Assembly (NCBI GenBank): GCA_001314715.1
Contig: LJSV01000004.1
Span: forward strand, 62,001-126,000
Reading direction: 5' to 3'
Length of the DNA stretch: 64,000 nt
Source: Rhodobacteraceae bacterium HLUCCA12
Lineage (GTDB): Bacteria > Pseudomonadota > Alphaproteobacteria > Rhodobacterales > Rhodobacteraceae
Below are positions 36,735 through 46,223 of the stretch, piece after piece. The notes beneath the pieces are model-generated. The model made no database searches. It was given only the letters and a program-made list of their open reading frames with translations, and was not told the origin of the DNA. Made by a program: the position numbers and the translations under genes. Each line of letters opens with the position of its first letter. Position 1 is the first letter of the stretch.

Positions 36735-38947
36735 CCCGCTCGCTGATCAACCCCGACGACCCGTTCGAGCGCCAGCGCGAAAAGCTGCTGACGATCATCG
36801 ACGTGCTGATGCGGCGCGTCGAACAAGGCAACGATCAAAGCGGCGCCGCATACGCCCAGTTCGAACGCGCGGCCCAGCTTGAGGATCAGGTGCGCGCGCG
36901 AACACGCGATCTGGAACAGGCGCTGGATCTGCTGAACCAGTCGAATGCGCGCCTGGCCGATGCCAATCGCGCGACCGAGGCAGCGCGTCAGGACCTGGCG
37001 AATGCCATCGAGACCGTGCAGGAGGGCTTTGCCCTTTTCGGTCCCGACGACGTGCTGGTGATGTGCAATTCGCGCTTCGGAATGCACATGCACGACATCG
37101 CCGCCCGCCTGAAGCCGGGCCTGCGCTTTGACGATTATGTCGCGCTGGTCAGTCGCTCGCAAAACCTGTGCCTGCCCGAAGGCGAAAGCCCGCAGGACTG
37201 GGCGCTGGCCCGGCTGGCGCGGCATCGCGACACCCATGTGATCTTCAATGTCCAGTTCCGCGACGACTGCTGGATCCAGGTGTCCGAGCATCGCACCGGC
37301 GACGGGGGCACGGTGATCTTGCAAACCGACGTGACCGACATCATCCGCACCGAACGCGATCAGCGTGGCAAGCTCTTGGACGATCAGGCGCGTGTGGTGC
37401 GTGCCACGCTCGATCACATCAGCCAGGGCGTATGCATCTTTGATGCGCGTGCGCGGATGATCGGCTGGAACGCCCGTGCCGGCGAATTGCTGGCCGTGCC
37501 GCGCAACCGGTTCCGGGCCGGGCTGGCGTTCGCGGATTTGCTGGAACGCCTGCGCGACCGGATCGAACTGGATGACAACGTCAGCGTCGCCGCGTTGCAT
37601 GACTGGGCGTATCAGGACGGGCCGCGCCCGCCGCTGCGTTTCGAGATGCGGCGCGATGGCCGGATCGAGGGCGGCGGCATGGTCCTGAACGCCTTTGCCC
37701 AGGAAATGCCTGATCGCGGCTTTGTCTTTTCGCTGACCGATGTCAGCAACGAGCGTCGCGCCATCGCCGCGCTGAGCCGCGCCAACGAAACGCTTGAGGC
37801 ACGCGTGACAGCCCGCACACTGGAGCTGGAGGATGCGCTGGCCAATGCCGAGCGCGCCAATGCCACGCGCTCGCGCTTTGTCGCCGCGGCCAGCCACGAC
37901 CTGTTGCAGCCGCTGTCCGCCGCCAAGCTGTTCCTGGCCTCGATGGAGGATGAACCGCTGAGCGGACGCGGACAAGAGGCATTGGGCAAGGCGCGTTCGG
38001 CGCTTGGCTCGGTCGAGGCGATGCTGGATGCGCTGCTGGATATCTCGCGCCTGGAAAGCGGGCGGCTTTCGGTCAATATCGGCCCCGTGCCGCTGGGGCC
38101 CCTGCTGGAACGCCTGGGCAGCGAATTCGCGCCACTGGCAGCCGCCAAGGGCTTGCGGCTGACGATACGGTCCACCGATTGCGTGGTGCAGTCGGATGCC
38201 ACCTATCTGCGGCGCATCCTGCAAAACCTGATTGCCAACGCGATCCGGTATACCGACACCGGCGGTGTGCTGGTCGGCCTGCGGCCGGCGGGGCGGGAGG
38301 CCGTGCGCGCCGAAGTGATCGACACCGGGCCGGGCATTCCGGAACAGGAATACGAAAACGTCTTTCGCGAGTTTCACCGCCTCAATGCCCGCGCATCCGC
38401 CTCCGAGGGGCTGGGCCTGGGTCTGGCGATCGTCGAACGGGCCGCCGCGCTTTTGGGTCACAACATCAGGTTAGTGTCGCGGTTGGGTCACGGAACCCGC
38501 TTTGCCGTCCGTATGGATCGTGCCGCCGCGCCCCCGCCCGCCGAAGGCGACGCAACGGGCGTCGCGCCGCGCCGTCGCCCGCGCCATGACCTGATCGGTC
38601 TACTGGTGGAAAACGACGACTCGCTGCGCCGCGCGCTGGTGCATTTGCTGGAAGGCTGGGGGATCAACATGCTGGACACGGCCGACGCGACCGAGGCCGA
38701 GGCGCTTCTGGACGAGATCGGCATTCAACCCGACTTCATGCTGATCGATAACCAGCTTGAAACCCGGCTGACCGGTCTGGACCTTGTCGCCGCCCTGCGC
38801 GCCCGTCACGGGCCGATCCCCGCGCGCCTGATTACCGCCGAGCGCAGCGACGACTTGCGCGCTCAGGCCGCAACCCATGGCGTCGCGATCCTTTACAAGC
38901 CCATCGACACGCGCATCCTGGAACGCTTCGTCGCATCGATCGGCTGA
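36731..38947 (+). CDS. Hybrid sensor histidine kinase (NahK-like)
   Basis: This 738-residue cytosolic protein has an N-terminal coiled coil (about 15-95) and a PAS-like domain (95-205). A second PAS-like domain (220-340), another coiled coil, and a HisKA domain with phospho-His H389 in AASHDLLQPLS follow. The ATPase domain has NLIANAIRY, DTGPGIPE and GLGLGLAI. A C-terminal receiver carries D673 (LIDNQLE) and K723. DLLQP replaces the usual EIRTP, a feature of the NahK group. It is coupled by ATGA to the FIST sensor gene and lies 96 bases before coxD. Confidence 0.87.
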   Translation: MTRSLINPDDPFERQREKLLTIIDVLMRRVEQGNDQSGAAYAQFERAAQLEDQVRARTRDLEQALDLLNQSNARLADANRATEAARQDLANAIETVQEGFALFGPDDVLVMCNSRFGMHMHDIAARLKPGLRFDDYVALVSRSQNLCLPEGESPQDWALARLARHRDTHVIFNVQFRDDCWIQVSEHRTGDGGTVILQTDVTDIIRTERDQRGKLLDDQARVVRATLDHISQGVCIFDARARMIGWNARAGELLAVPRNRFRAGLAFADLLERLRDRIELDDNVSVAALHDWAYQDGPRPPLRFEMRRDGRIEGGGMVLNAFAQEMPDRGFVFSLTDVSNERRAIAALSRANETLEARVTARTLELEDALANAERANATRSRFVAAASHDLLQPLSAAKLFLASMEDEPLSGRGQEALGKARSALGSVEAMLDALLDISRLESGRLSVNIGPVPLGPLLERLGSEFAPLAAAKGLRLTIRSTDCVVQSDATYLRRILQNLIANAIRYTDTGGVLVGLRPAGREAVRAEVIDTGPGIPEQEYENVFREFHRLNARASASEGLGLGLAIVERAAALLGHNIRLVSRLGHGTRFAVRMDRAAAPPPAEGDATGVAPRRRPRHDLIGLLVENDDSLRRALVHLLEGWGINMLDTADATEAEALLDEIGIQPDFMLIDNQLETRLTGLDLVAALRARHGPIPARLITAERSDDLRAQAATHGVAILYKPIDTRILERFVASIG

Positions 38948-39043
38948 CGCGCGTTCTTATCCATTGGTCGCAACGGGCGCCATCGCGCTTGACCCCGGCG
39001 CACCCAGCCCCGAGCATGCCCGCGAACGAACGAGGAGGCTTTC

Positions 39044-39949
39044 GTGACTTTCAGCACGATCGACGACATCCAGGCGCTTCTGGCCCGCCAGGATTACGTC
39101 TGCGGCCGCGCCCTGGGAACGGTCGCGTTCCTGGCGCTCAAGCTTGGCCGACCACTGTTTCTTGAGGGTGAGGCGGGCACCGGCAAGACCGAAATCGCCA
39201 AGGCACTGGCAACGGCACTGGATCGCCGCCTGATCCGGTTGCAATGCTATGAGGGGCTGGATGCGGCCTCGGCCGTGTACGAATGGAACTTTCCCGCCCA
39301 GATGATCGCCATTCGCGCCGCCGAAGCCGCCGGCGGGGCCGATGCCGGGCATCTGCGCGATACGCTGTTCACATCGGACTACCTGATTGAACGCCCGCTG
39401 TTGCAGGCCATGCGCCCGCAGCCCGGCGGCGCCCCGGTTCTGCTGATCGACGAGATCGACCGCACGGACGAGCCGTTCGAAGCGTTCCTGCTGGAAGCTT
39501 TGAGCGATTTTCAGGTGACGATCCCCGAACTGGGCACGATCCAAGCGCCTGAGCCGCCGATCGTCATCCTGACGTCGAACCGCACGCGCGAGGTGCATGA
39601 CGCGCTCAAGCGCCGCTGCCTGTATCACTGGGTCGATTACCCGAATTTCGAGCGCGAGTTGGAAATCCTCCATGCCCGCGCGCCCGAGGCCTCGGAAACA
39701 CTGTCGCGCGAGGTTGTCGCCTTTGTCCAGCGTCTGCGCACCGAGGATCTGTTCAAGAAACCCGGCGTCGCCGAAACCATCGACTGGGCAAAGTGCCTGC
39801 TTGCGCTTGACGTGATCACCCTCTCGCCCGAGGTCATCGCCGATACGGTCGGCGCGATTTTGAAATATCAGGATGACATCGCGCGCCTTCAGGGGATGGA
39901 GGCCAAGCGCCTGCTGGACGAGGCACGGCAATCGCTGGACCCGGCATGA
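39044..39949 (+). CDS. coxD: MoxR-family AAA+ ATPase, CoxD-like
   Basis: This 301-residue ATPase starts at GTG (39044), 5 bases after GAGGAGG. Walker A is GEAGTGKTE (about residues 41-49) and Walker B is VLLIDEIDR. In Oligotropha CoxD is a chaperone-like ATPase needed to build the Cu-Mo site of CO dehydrogenase, acting with CoxE and CoxF. The next genes are coxE- and coxF-like, so the assignment rests on both family and context. In form II systems the exact cofactor chemistry is not settled. Confidence 0.88.
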   Translation: MTFSTIDDIQALLARQDYVCGRALGTVAFLALKLGRPLFLEGEAGTGKTEIAKALATALDRRLIRLQCYEGLDAASAVYEWNFPAQMIAIRAAEAAGGADAGHLRDTLFTSDYLIERPLLQAMRPQPGGAPVLLIDEIDRTDEPFEAFLLEALSDFQVTIPELGTIQAPEPPIVILTSNRTREVHDALKRRCLYHWVDYPNFERELEILHARAPEASETLSREVVAFVQRLRTEDLFKKPGVAETIDWAKCLLALDVITLSPEVIADTVGAILKYQDDIARLQGMEAKRLLDEARQSLDPA

Positions 39950-39961
39950 TCGGCACCTGAC

Positions 39962-41230
39962 ATGGAACGCTATCCCGACCTGGCGCTGCCCGAAAACCCC
40001 AAGCTGGTGCACAACCTGGTCCATTTCGCCCGCGCCCTGCGCCGCGCCGGAATGCCCGTTGGGCCGGGCCGGGTTCTGACCGCGATCGAGGCGGTGGCGG
40101 GGGCGGGCTTTACCCGCAAGATCGATTTCTACTGGGTATTGCACGCCTGTTTCGTTGGCCGACCCGAGGAACGGCAGGTCTTCAACCAGGTCTTTCGCCT
40201 GTTCTGGCGCGATCCGCGATACATGGAACACATGATGTCCATGCTGCTGCCGGCGGTTCGCGGCGTGCAGGAAGAGCACGCCGCCGATGCCGGGGCCAAG
40301 CGCGCCGCCGAGGCGCTTCTGGACGGTGCCGATGCGCCGGACAGACAGGGCCAGAACAAGGATGGCGACGACGAGGAAACCGAGATTGAGATCGACGCCT
40401 CACAAACGGCATCCTCGGACGAACGCTTGCGCACGCTCGATTTCGAACAGATGTCGGCAGACGAGGCCGCGGCCGCCCGGCGCATGCTGGCCCGCCTTGC
40501 GCTTCCGGTGAGGCCGATCAAGACGCGGCGCCTGGTTCACGCCACCACCGGCCGCCGCCCCGACTGGCGGCGCACCATGCGCCAGGCGGTGCGCCAGGGC
40601 GGCGAGATCGCGGCCATCGCCCGTCGCAGGCCAGCGACCCGTTGGCCGGCGCTGGTGGTGCTGTGCGACATATCGGGCAGCATGTCGCAGTATTCGCGCA
40701 TGGTGCTGCATTTCATCCATACGGTCGCCAACCGGCAGGGCCAGGGCTGGGCCAAGGTTCACGCCTTTACCTTTGGCACGCGGCTGACCAACATCACCCG
40801 CCACCTGCGCCAGCGCGACGCCGATGCCGCGCTCAATGCCGCGGGGGCCGAGGCGCAGGACTGGCAAGGCGGCACCCGGATCGGCCAGTGTCTGCACGCG
40901 TTCAACCGCGACTGGTCGCGCCGGGTGCTGGGACAGGGCGCGGTCGTGCTGCTGATTACCGACGGGCTGGATCGCGACGACCCCGCCCTTCTGGCGCATG
41001 AGATGGAGCGTTTGCAACTGTCCTCGCACCGCGTGGTCTGGGTGAACCCGCTGTTGCGCTGGGATGGCTTTGCCCCCCGCGCCAAGGGTATTCGCGCAAT
41101 CCTGCCGCATGTGGACACGCTACGCGCCGGGCATTCCGTGGCCTCGCTCGCCGCCCTGGCCGAGGCCATTTCCGACCCCACTGATCATGGTGAAAAGGCG
41201 CGGATGATGGCGCTGATGGCCGATGGATAG
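39962..41230 (+). CDS. coxE: VWA-domain protein, CoxE-like
   Basis: This 422-residue protein has an N-terminal helical region, an acidic linker (residues 130-150) and a C-terminal von Willebrand A domain. The metal-ion-dependent adhesion site D236-x-S238-x-S240 (CDISGSM) is intact. It begins 12 bases after coxD. CoxE is the partner of the MoxR ATPase CoxD in the maturation of molybdenum hydroxylases. It is cytosolic, with no signal or membrane span. Confidence 0.9.
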   Translation: MERYPDLALPENPKLVHNLVHFARALRRAGMPVGPGRVLTAIEAVAGAGFTRKIDFYWVLHACFVGRPEERQVFNQVFRLFWRDPRYMEHMMSMLLPAVRGVQEEHAADAGAKRAAEALLDGADAPDRQGQNKDGDDEETEIEIDASQTASSDERLRTLDFEQMSADEAAAARRMLARLALPVRPIKTRRLVHATTGRRPDWRRTMRQAVRQGGEIAAIARRRPATRWPALVVLCDISGSMSQYSRMVLHFIHTVANRQGQGWAKVHAFTFGTRLTNITRHLRQRDADAALNAAGAEAQDWQGGTRIGQCLHAFNRDWSRRVLGQGAVVLLITDGLDRDDPALLAHEMERLQLSSHRVVWVNPLLRWDGFAPRAKGIRAILPHVDTLRAGHSVASLAALAEAISDPTDHGEKARMMALMADG

Positions 41231-41301
41231 GGCGATGGCGGACTGGCCAAGCCCAATGGCAAGGCCCATATTCTGCACAGGGACGAGGGGAGGGCCAAGG
41301 C

Positions 41302-42276
41302 ATGGACCATGACCGGATACCGGAAATCGCGCTCGACTGGCACCGCACCGGTCGCCGTTCAGCGCTTGCGACCGTGATCGAGACCTGGGGGTCGGCCCCG
41401 CGACAGGCCGGTTCGCAACTGGCGATATCCGGCGAGGGCGAGATCATGGGCTCGGTCTCGGGCGGATGCGTCGAGGGCGCGGTGGTCGTCGAGGCGCTGG
41501 AAGCCCTGGACGAGGGCAGCCCGCGCATTCTGACCTTCGGCGTGACCGACGAAACCGCCTTTTCCGTGGGGCTGGCCTGTGGCGGCACGATCCGCGTTCT
41601 GGTGGAGCCGGTCGGCGCCGGCGATGGAATGCCGGTGGACATGCTGGAAACGCTGGTGAAACAGCGCGCGGACCGCAAGCCCGTCGCGTATGGCGTGAGG
41701 CCCGACAGCTGGAAACGGCGGATCATCACACCCGACGACCCCGACTTGCGCGCCCGCTTTCGCGCCGACCGTTCGGGTCAGACCGAGGATGGCGAATTCG
41801 TCGCGGTGTTCAACCCGCCGCTGAGGATGCTGGTCGTCGGCGCAGTTCATATCGCCCAAGCCCTGCTGCCGATGGCGCGGCTGGCGGGCTATGACCCCGT
41901 GCTGATCGACCCACGCGAGGCTTTCGGCTCTTCCGAGCGTTTTCCGGGCGAGACCATCGTGCATGACTGGCCCGACGAGGCATTGCAGGCGCAGGGGCTG
42001 GACGCCCGCACCGCCGTCGTCACCCTGACGCATGACACCAAGCTGGACGACCCGGCGATCATGGCCGCGCTCAATTCGGACGTGTTCTATTTGGGATGCC
42101 TGGGTTCGACGCGCACCCATGCCAAGCGGCTGGAACGGCTGCGCGCCGAAAGTATCAGCGACGATGCGCTGGCGCGCATCCATGCCCCGGTGGGGCTGGA
42201 CATCGGCGCCAAGACCCCGGCAGAAATCGCGGTGTCGGTGATGGCGCAGATCACCCAGGCCTTGAGGAAGGGTTGA
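41302..42276 (+). CDS. coxF: XdhC/CoxF family maturation protein
   Basis: This 324-residue protein has the XdhC-CoxI domain start (ATVIETWGSAPRQAGSQLAIS) and the Cys-containing GSVSGGCVEGAV loop. The C-terminal Rossmann-like half has MLVVGAVHIAQALLPMA, LTHDTKLDDPAI and GCLGSTRTHAKR. XdhC-like proteins bind and sulfurate molybdenum cofactor before insertion into molybdenum hydroxylases. The gene lies 71 bases after coxE, and its stop overlaps the next start (TGATG). Confidence 0.88.
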   Translation: MDHDRIPEIALDWHRTGRRSALATVIETWGSAPRQAGSQLAISGEGEIMGSVSGGCVEGAVVVEALEALDEGSPRILTFGVTDETAFSVGLACGGTIRVLVEPVGAGDGMPVDMLETLVKQRADRKPVAYGVRPDSWKRRIITPDDPDLRARFRADRSGQTEDGEFVAVFNPPLRMLVVGAVHIAQALLPMARLAGYDPVLIDPREAFGSSERFPGETIVHDWPDEALQAQGLDARTAVVTLTHDTKLDDPAIMAALNSDVFYLGCLGSTRTHAKRLERLRAESISDDALARIHAPVGLDIGAKTPAEIAVSVMAQITQALRKG

Positions 42277-43283
42277 TGCAATTCGGCCCCGTTCCCGTCA
42301 CCGAGGCCGAGGGCACGGTGCTTGCCCATTCGGTGCCGCTGACCGGCGGCAAGCGCCTGCGCAAGGGCAAGCGACTGGACCCCGGCGATCAGGCGGCGCT
42401 GAAGGCGGCCGGGCTGGACACCGTGATCGTGGCCCGGCTGGAGTCCGAGGACATCGACGAGGACAGCGCCGCCCTGCGGCTGGCCAATGCGCTTGTGCCG
42501 GACCCCGTCCGCGCGGGTTTGCGGTTGCAGCAGGTCGGCACCGGGCGGGTCAATCTGCTGGCCGAGGGACCGGGCGTCGCGCGCATCAGTGCCGAACAGG
42601 TCCATGCGGTCAACGCCTGCAACCCCGCGATTACCCTGGCCACAGTGCCCGAATGGACGCGGATGGAGGCCGGCGGCATGGTCGCGACCGTCAAGATCAT
42701 CACCTATGCCCTGCCGGCCGACGCGCTGGACAGTGCCTGCGCCGCCGCAAACGACGCGTTGTCGCTGTGCGCGCCGGTGCTGGGCACGGCCGATCTGATC
42801 CAGACCACGGTTGGCGGCAAGCTGGACAGCGCCAAGGGCCAGCGCGCGATCGCCGCACGGCTGGATCGGCTGGGGGTCACACTTGGCGCGCCTTGCGTGG
42901 TGGCCCATGAAGAGCGCGCACTGGCCGAGGCGCTGGCGCAGGCGCAGGGGGAATTGCTGTTGATCCTGACAGGCTCGGCCACGTCGGACAGCCGCGATGT
43001 CGCGCCCAACGCCTTGCGGCGGGCAGGCGGGGTGGTCGATCATTTCGGCATGCCCGTCGATCCGGGCAACCTTCTGTTCGTGGGGCAGTTGCACGGCCGC
43101 CCGGTCGTGGGGCTACCGGGTTGCGCGCGCAGCCCGGCCCTGAACGGCGCCGATTGGGTGATGGAGCGCCTGATTTGCGGGCTTGATGTCGGCAGCGCCG
43201 AGATCGTGCGCATGGGCGTTGGTGGATTGCTCAAGGAAATGCCCAGCCGTCCAAGACCGCGCAGCCTGAATACCACGCGCTGA
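42276..43283 (+). CDS. Molybdopterin-binding (MoeA/MogA-like) protein without nucleotidyltransferase domain
   Basis: This 335-residue protein starts at 42276 in a one-base overlap with coxF. The N-terminal half (EGTVLAHSVPLTGGKRLRKG) and the later LILTGSATSDSRDVAPNAL and GLPGCARSPALNG segments match the molybdopterin-binding half of a known fusion. In those fusions (about 530 residues) a MobA-like NTP transferase domain follows, but here the protein ends early with a basic tail (RPRPRSLNTTR). It probably handles molybdenum cofactor (perhaps cytosine dinucleotide formation) for the cox hydroxylase. Confidence 0.84.
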   Translation: MQFGPVPVTEAEGTVLAHSVPLTGGKRLRKGKRLDPGDQAALKAAGLDTVIVARLESEDIDEDSAALRLANALVPDPVRAGLRLQQVGTGRVNLLAEGPGVARISAEQVHAVNACNPAITLATVPEWTRMEAGGMVATVKIITYALPADALDSACAAANDALSLCAPVLGTADLIQTTVGGKLDSAKGQRAIAARLDRLGVTLGAPCVVAHEERALAEALAQAQGELLLILTGSATSDSRDVAPNALRRAGGVVDHFGMPVDPGNLLFVGQLHGRPVVGLPGCARSPALNGADWVMERLICGLDVGSAEIVRMGVGGLLKEMPSRPRPRSLNTTR

Positions 43284-43301
43284 GGAGAAAGGGCCGTTGC
43301 C

Positions 43302-46127
43302 TCAGCGCTCGGGCTCGTTGATGATGGTTTCGATTTCGCTCAGGACCCGGGCATGGCAGGTTTCAAGCCCTGGCAGATGCGCGGCCACCGCCTGTGTATT
43401 GCCGTCCGTTGCCACGGCCTCAAGCCCTTCGCACAGATCGCCAAGGCCTGCCGCACCAATCCAGCGCGACGACGATTTCAGCCGATGCGCGGTCATCGCA
43501 ACCTCGTCCAGACGCCCCTCGGCGGTGCTCTGGCGCAGCCGGGCAACCAGATCGCGGGAAACCTGGGCGTATGAGGCCAGGAAGTTCCGGACCGACTGGT
43601 CGCAATCGCCAAGGAATTTGCGATGGTGCGCACGGTCGATCGCCGGCCGGGTGCGTCCGGACTGCGCCAGCCCCTCGGGCGGCAGCCAGTTGCGCAGGGC
43701 CTCGGCCAGCCGGGCAAGCGAGATCGGCTTGGTCAGATAGCCGTCCATGCCGGCGTTGCGGGTGCGGCTGACCTCGTCGCGCAGGGCATTGGCGGTCAGC
43801 GCCAGGATCGGCAGGCGCCCGTTGTCCGAATCATGCCCTTCGGCGGCGCGGATGGCCGCGGTCAGGGCATAGCCGTCCATGTTCGGCATATGCAGATCCG
43901 TCAGCATCAGCGCATGCTCGCCCTTGCGCCACTTTTCCAGCGCCTCAGCCCCATCGCCGGCGATGTCGGCTTGCAGGCCCAGAAGTTCCAGTTGCCTGAG
44001 GATCACGGACTGGTTGAGCAGGTCATCCTCTGCCACCAGGATGCGGGGCGCACTGTCCTTGTCGGCGAAAAGCGGCTCGACCGCATCGCCCTCCATCGCG
44101 CGGATCGCGGATGTCGCAACTGACTCCTGCCCCAACGCCACCGCAACGGCGTTCGCCAGATCGCCGCGCGCCATGGCGCGCGCATCCACGAAGACGCGAT
44201 TGCGTGCCTGGATCGCGAGGCGGCTGGCGCCGTTTTCACCCACGAGAACCCGCGGCAACGCCTGGGCGGGACCGGGTGGACCGGCCTGATCGGCACCCGT
44301 GATCAGCACGATCCGCGACAGATCCGGGCCCGCAACGTCCGTTAGCCGGGTCAGGTCGCGGGCGTCGCAGTCCGACACCTCGGCCCCTTCGTGGGTCAGG
44401 TATCGCCGAAGATCGTCCGATCGATAGGCGGTGCTGTCGCACAGCAGACAGGTCACGCCGGCCAGGCGCCTTGGCGCGGGCGGGCCATCAAGAGCCTTCA
44501 GCGGCAATCGCACGCGAAACTGCGCGCCGCGTCCGGGCTGGCTGTCCACCGCGATGTCGCCGCCCATCCGTTCGACGATCCGCTTGCAGATCGTCAGGCC
44601 CAGGCCGGTCCCGCCAAACTTGCGGGTCGTCGTCTGTTCGCCTTGGGTGAACGGTTGAAACAACCGCTCCACGACAGCGCGATCCATGCCGATGCCGTTG
44701 TCGGTCACCGTCAGCGACAGGATCGGTGCGTCGGCATCGCCCGCACTCTCGGCCCGCAGTGCGACGCGCCCGTTGCGGTCCGGCCGCCCGGCGGAAAACT
44801 TGATGGCATTGCCCAGCAGGTTATAGAGGATCTGGCGCAGGCGCACGTCATCGGACAGAATCCGTTGGGGCAACTCAGTCGCGACGAACAGGCCCAGCGC
44901 CACCCCGCGTGAGGCGGCATGGTCGGCCAGGCCGCGCGCCGCCGACTCGATCAGGGCGCACAGATCGACCGGCGCTTCCTCGATTTCCAGGCTTCCGGCC
45001 TCGATTTTCGAAAAGTCCAGAACATCATCGATCAGGCGCAGCAGGTGCCCGGCGGAATCGCGCATGTTTGCCAAAAGCCCAAGCTGATCTTGCGACAGAC
45101 CGGTTTGCGACAGCACTTCGGCCAGCCCCAGCACCGCGCTCAATGGTGTGCGGATCTCATGGCTCATGGTGGCCAGAAAGTTCGACTTGGCGCGATTGGC
45201 CTCCTCGGCGACCTCGCGTGCCAGGCGATCGGCCTGCGCCTGCGCGCGCATGGTCACATCGCGAACCGCCGCGACGACATATTCGTCGCCGGCGCCGCTG
45301 AACCGGCTCAAAGATATCTCGACCGGGAACTCGCGTCCGTCGCGGCGCTGACCGCGCAGCTTGCTGCGGCTGTCACCCATTGCCGTTTGGCGGGTCGAAT
45401 CGATGAACCCCCGCCGCAAGCGGGTATGACGCTCACGGCTGAACGGATCGATCAGGATCTCGACCGGCTGACCGGCAAGGTCAGACGCGCCATAGCCGAA
45501 CATGTCGCAAGCCTTGCGGTTCACCAGACGGATCAGGCCTGATTGATCGACCATCACCATCGCGTCGGGCGCGCTTTCGAACAGATGCCGGAACTGGCGC
45601 TCGATCCGGTCCGAACGGCCCTCTACCTGCTTGATCTCGGTGACATCCTCTTGGGCGACAAGAATATGTCCGCGATCGGGGCCGGGGAATCGCTTGATCG
45701 TGCACTTGATCCAGCGGCGCCCGTTGTCATTGTTCGTTGCGTATTCAAGACTGCCCTGGCTGGTCCGTCCTTCGAGCACCTTGCGCAACAGCGACGTTGC
45801 CTGCGCGGTTTCGGGGTTGGTTTGCGCGACCGCCTTGAAGGTCGCCATGAGGTCGGACCCGACACCGCCCAGCCCGCGCCTTTCGCCGAACTGGAGGTCG
45901 ATCGCATTCCACGCAGCGTTCGTGAAAACCACCTGTCCATCGGCATCGAGAACCGCAAGCTGCGATGTCAGCGCATCCAGCATGGCAAATGCGAGCCGCG
46001 CATCGCGCCCGCCTGAACGGTCGGGGTGTTGCGCGGCATCGGGCGGCGAACCTGGTTGCCCGGCCGCGCCGGTCTGACGGGCCTTCCGATCGTCGCGGCC
46101 GGAACGGGACTGGCGTTTGTTCGTCAC
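43302..46127 (-). CDS. Hybrid histidine kinase with PAS, pseudo-receiver, receiver and HPt domains
   Basis: This 941-residue soluble protein has an Arg-rich start, two PAS domains (about 50-165 and 178-295) and a HisKA domain with H323 in MSHEIRTPLS. The ATPase domain has NLLGNAIKF and DNGIGMD. A degenerate receiver-like domain (about 555-665) with no clear phospho-Asp follows, then a true receiver with D744 and K800. It ends in an HPt domain with H881 (TAHRLKSSSRW). This makes a full phosphorelay in one chain. It converges on the coxDEF operon, with 18 bases between stops. Confidence 0.9.
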   Translation of the reverse strand: MTNKRQSRSGRDDRKARQTGAAGQPGSPPDAAQHPDRSGGRDARLAFAMLDALTSQLAVLDADGQVVFTNAAWNAIDLQFGERRGLGGVGSDLMATFKAVAQTNPETAQATSLLRKVLEGRTSQGSLEYATNNDNGRRWIKCTIKRFPGPDRGHILVAQEDVTEIKQVEGRSDRIERQFRHLFESAPDAMVMVDQSGLIRLVNRKACDMFGYGASDLAGQPVEILIDPFSRERHTRLRRGFIDSTRQTAMGDSRSKLRGQRRDGREFPVEISLSRFSGAGDEYVVAAVRDVTMRAQAQADRLAREVAEEANRAKSNFLATMSHEIRTPLSAVLGLAEVLSQTGLSQDQLGLLANMRDSAGHLLRLIDDVLDFSKIEAGSLEIEEAPVDLCALIESAARGLADHAASRGVALGLFVATELPQRILSDDVRLRQILYNLLGNAIKFSAGRPDRNGRVALRAESAGDADAPILSLTVTDNGIGMDRAVVERLFQPFTQGEQTTTRKFGGTGLGLTICKRIVERMGGDIAVDSQPGRGAQFRVRLPLKALDGPPAPRRLAGVTCLLCDSTAYRSDDLRRYLTHEGAEVSDCDARDLTRLTDVAGPDLSRIVLITGADQAGPPGPAQALPRVLVGENGASRLAIQARNRVFVDARAMARGDLANAVAVALGQESVATSAIRAMEGDAVEPLFADKDSAPRILVAEDDLLNQSVILRQLELLGLQADIAGDGAEALEKWRKGEHALMLTDLHMPNMDGYALTAAIRAAEGHDSDNGRLPILALTANALRDEVSRTRNAGMDGYLTKPISLARLAEALRNWLPPEGLAQSGRTRPAIDRAHHRKFLGDCDQSVRNFLASYAQVSRDLVARLRQSTAEGRLDEVAMTAHRLKSSSRWIGAAGLGDLCEGLEAVATDGNTQAVAAHLPGLETCHARVLSEIETIINEPER

Positions 46128-46223
46128 GCAAGGCGTCTTTCTGTCATGTGGCCCTTCCGAGGCCCGAAATTGGAAGTTCCGGCCCAGTTCGCCGGGCGCG
46201 GATCCGCCCGGCGGCGGCGCCGT

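Noticed and set aside
38957-40279. A 440-codon minus-strand frame opposite coxD and the start of coxE.
   Set aside because: It is a shadow of the MoxR ATPase and VWA genes, with no start context or family match.
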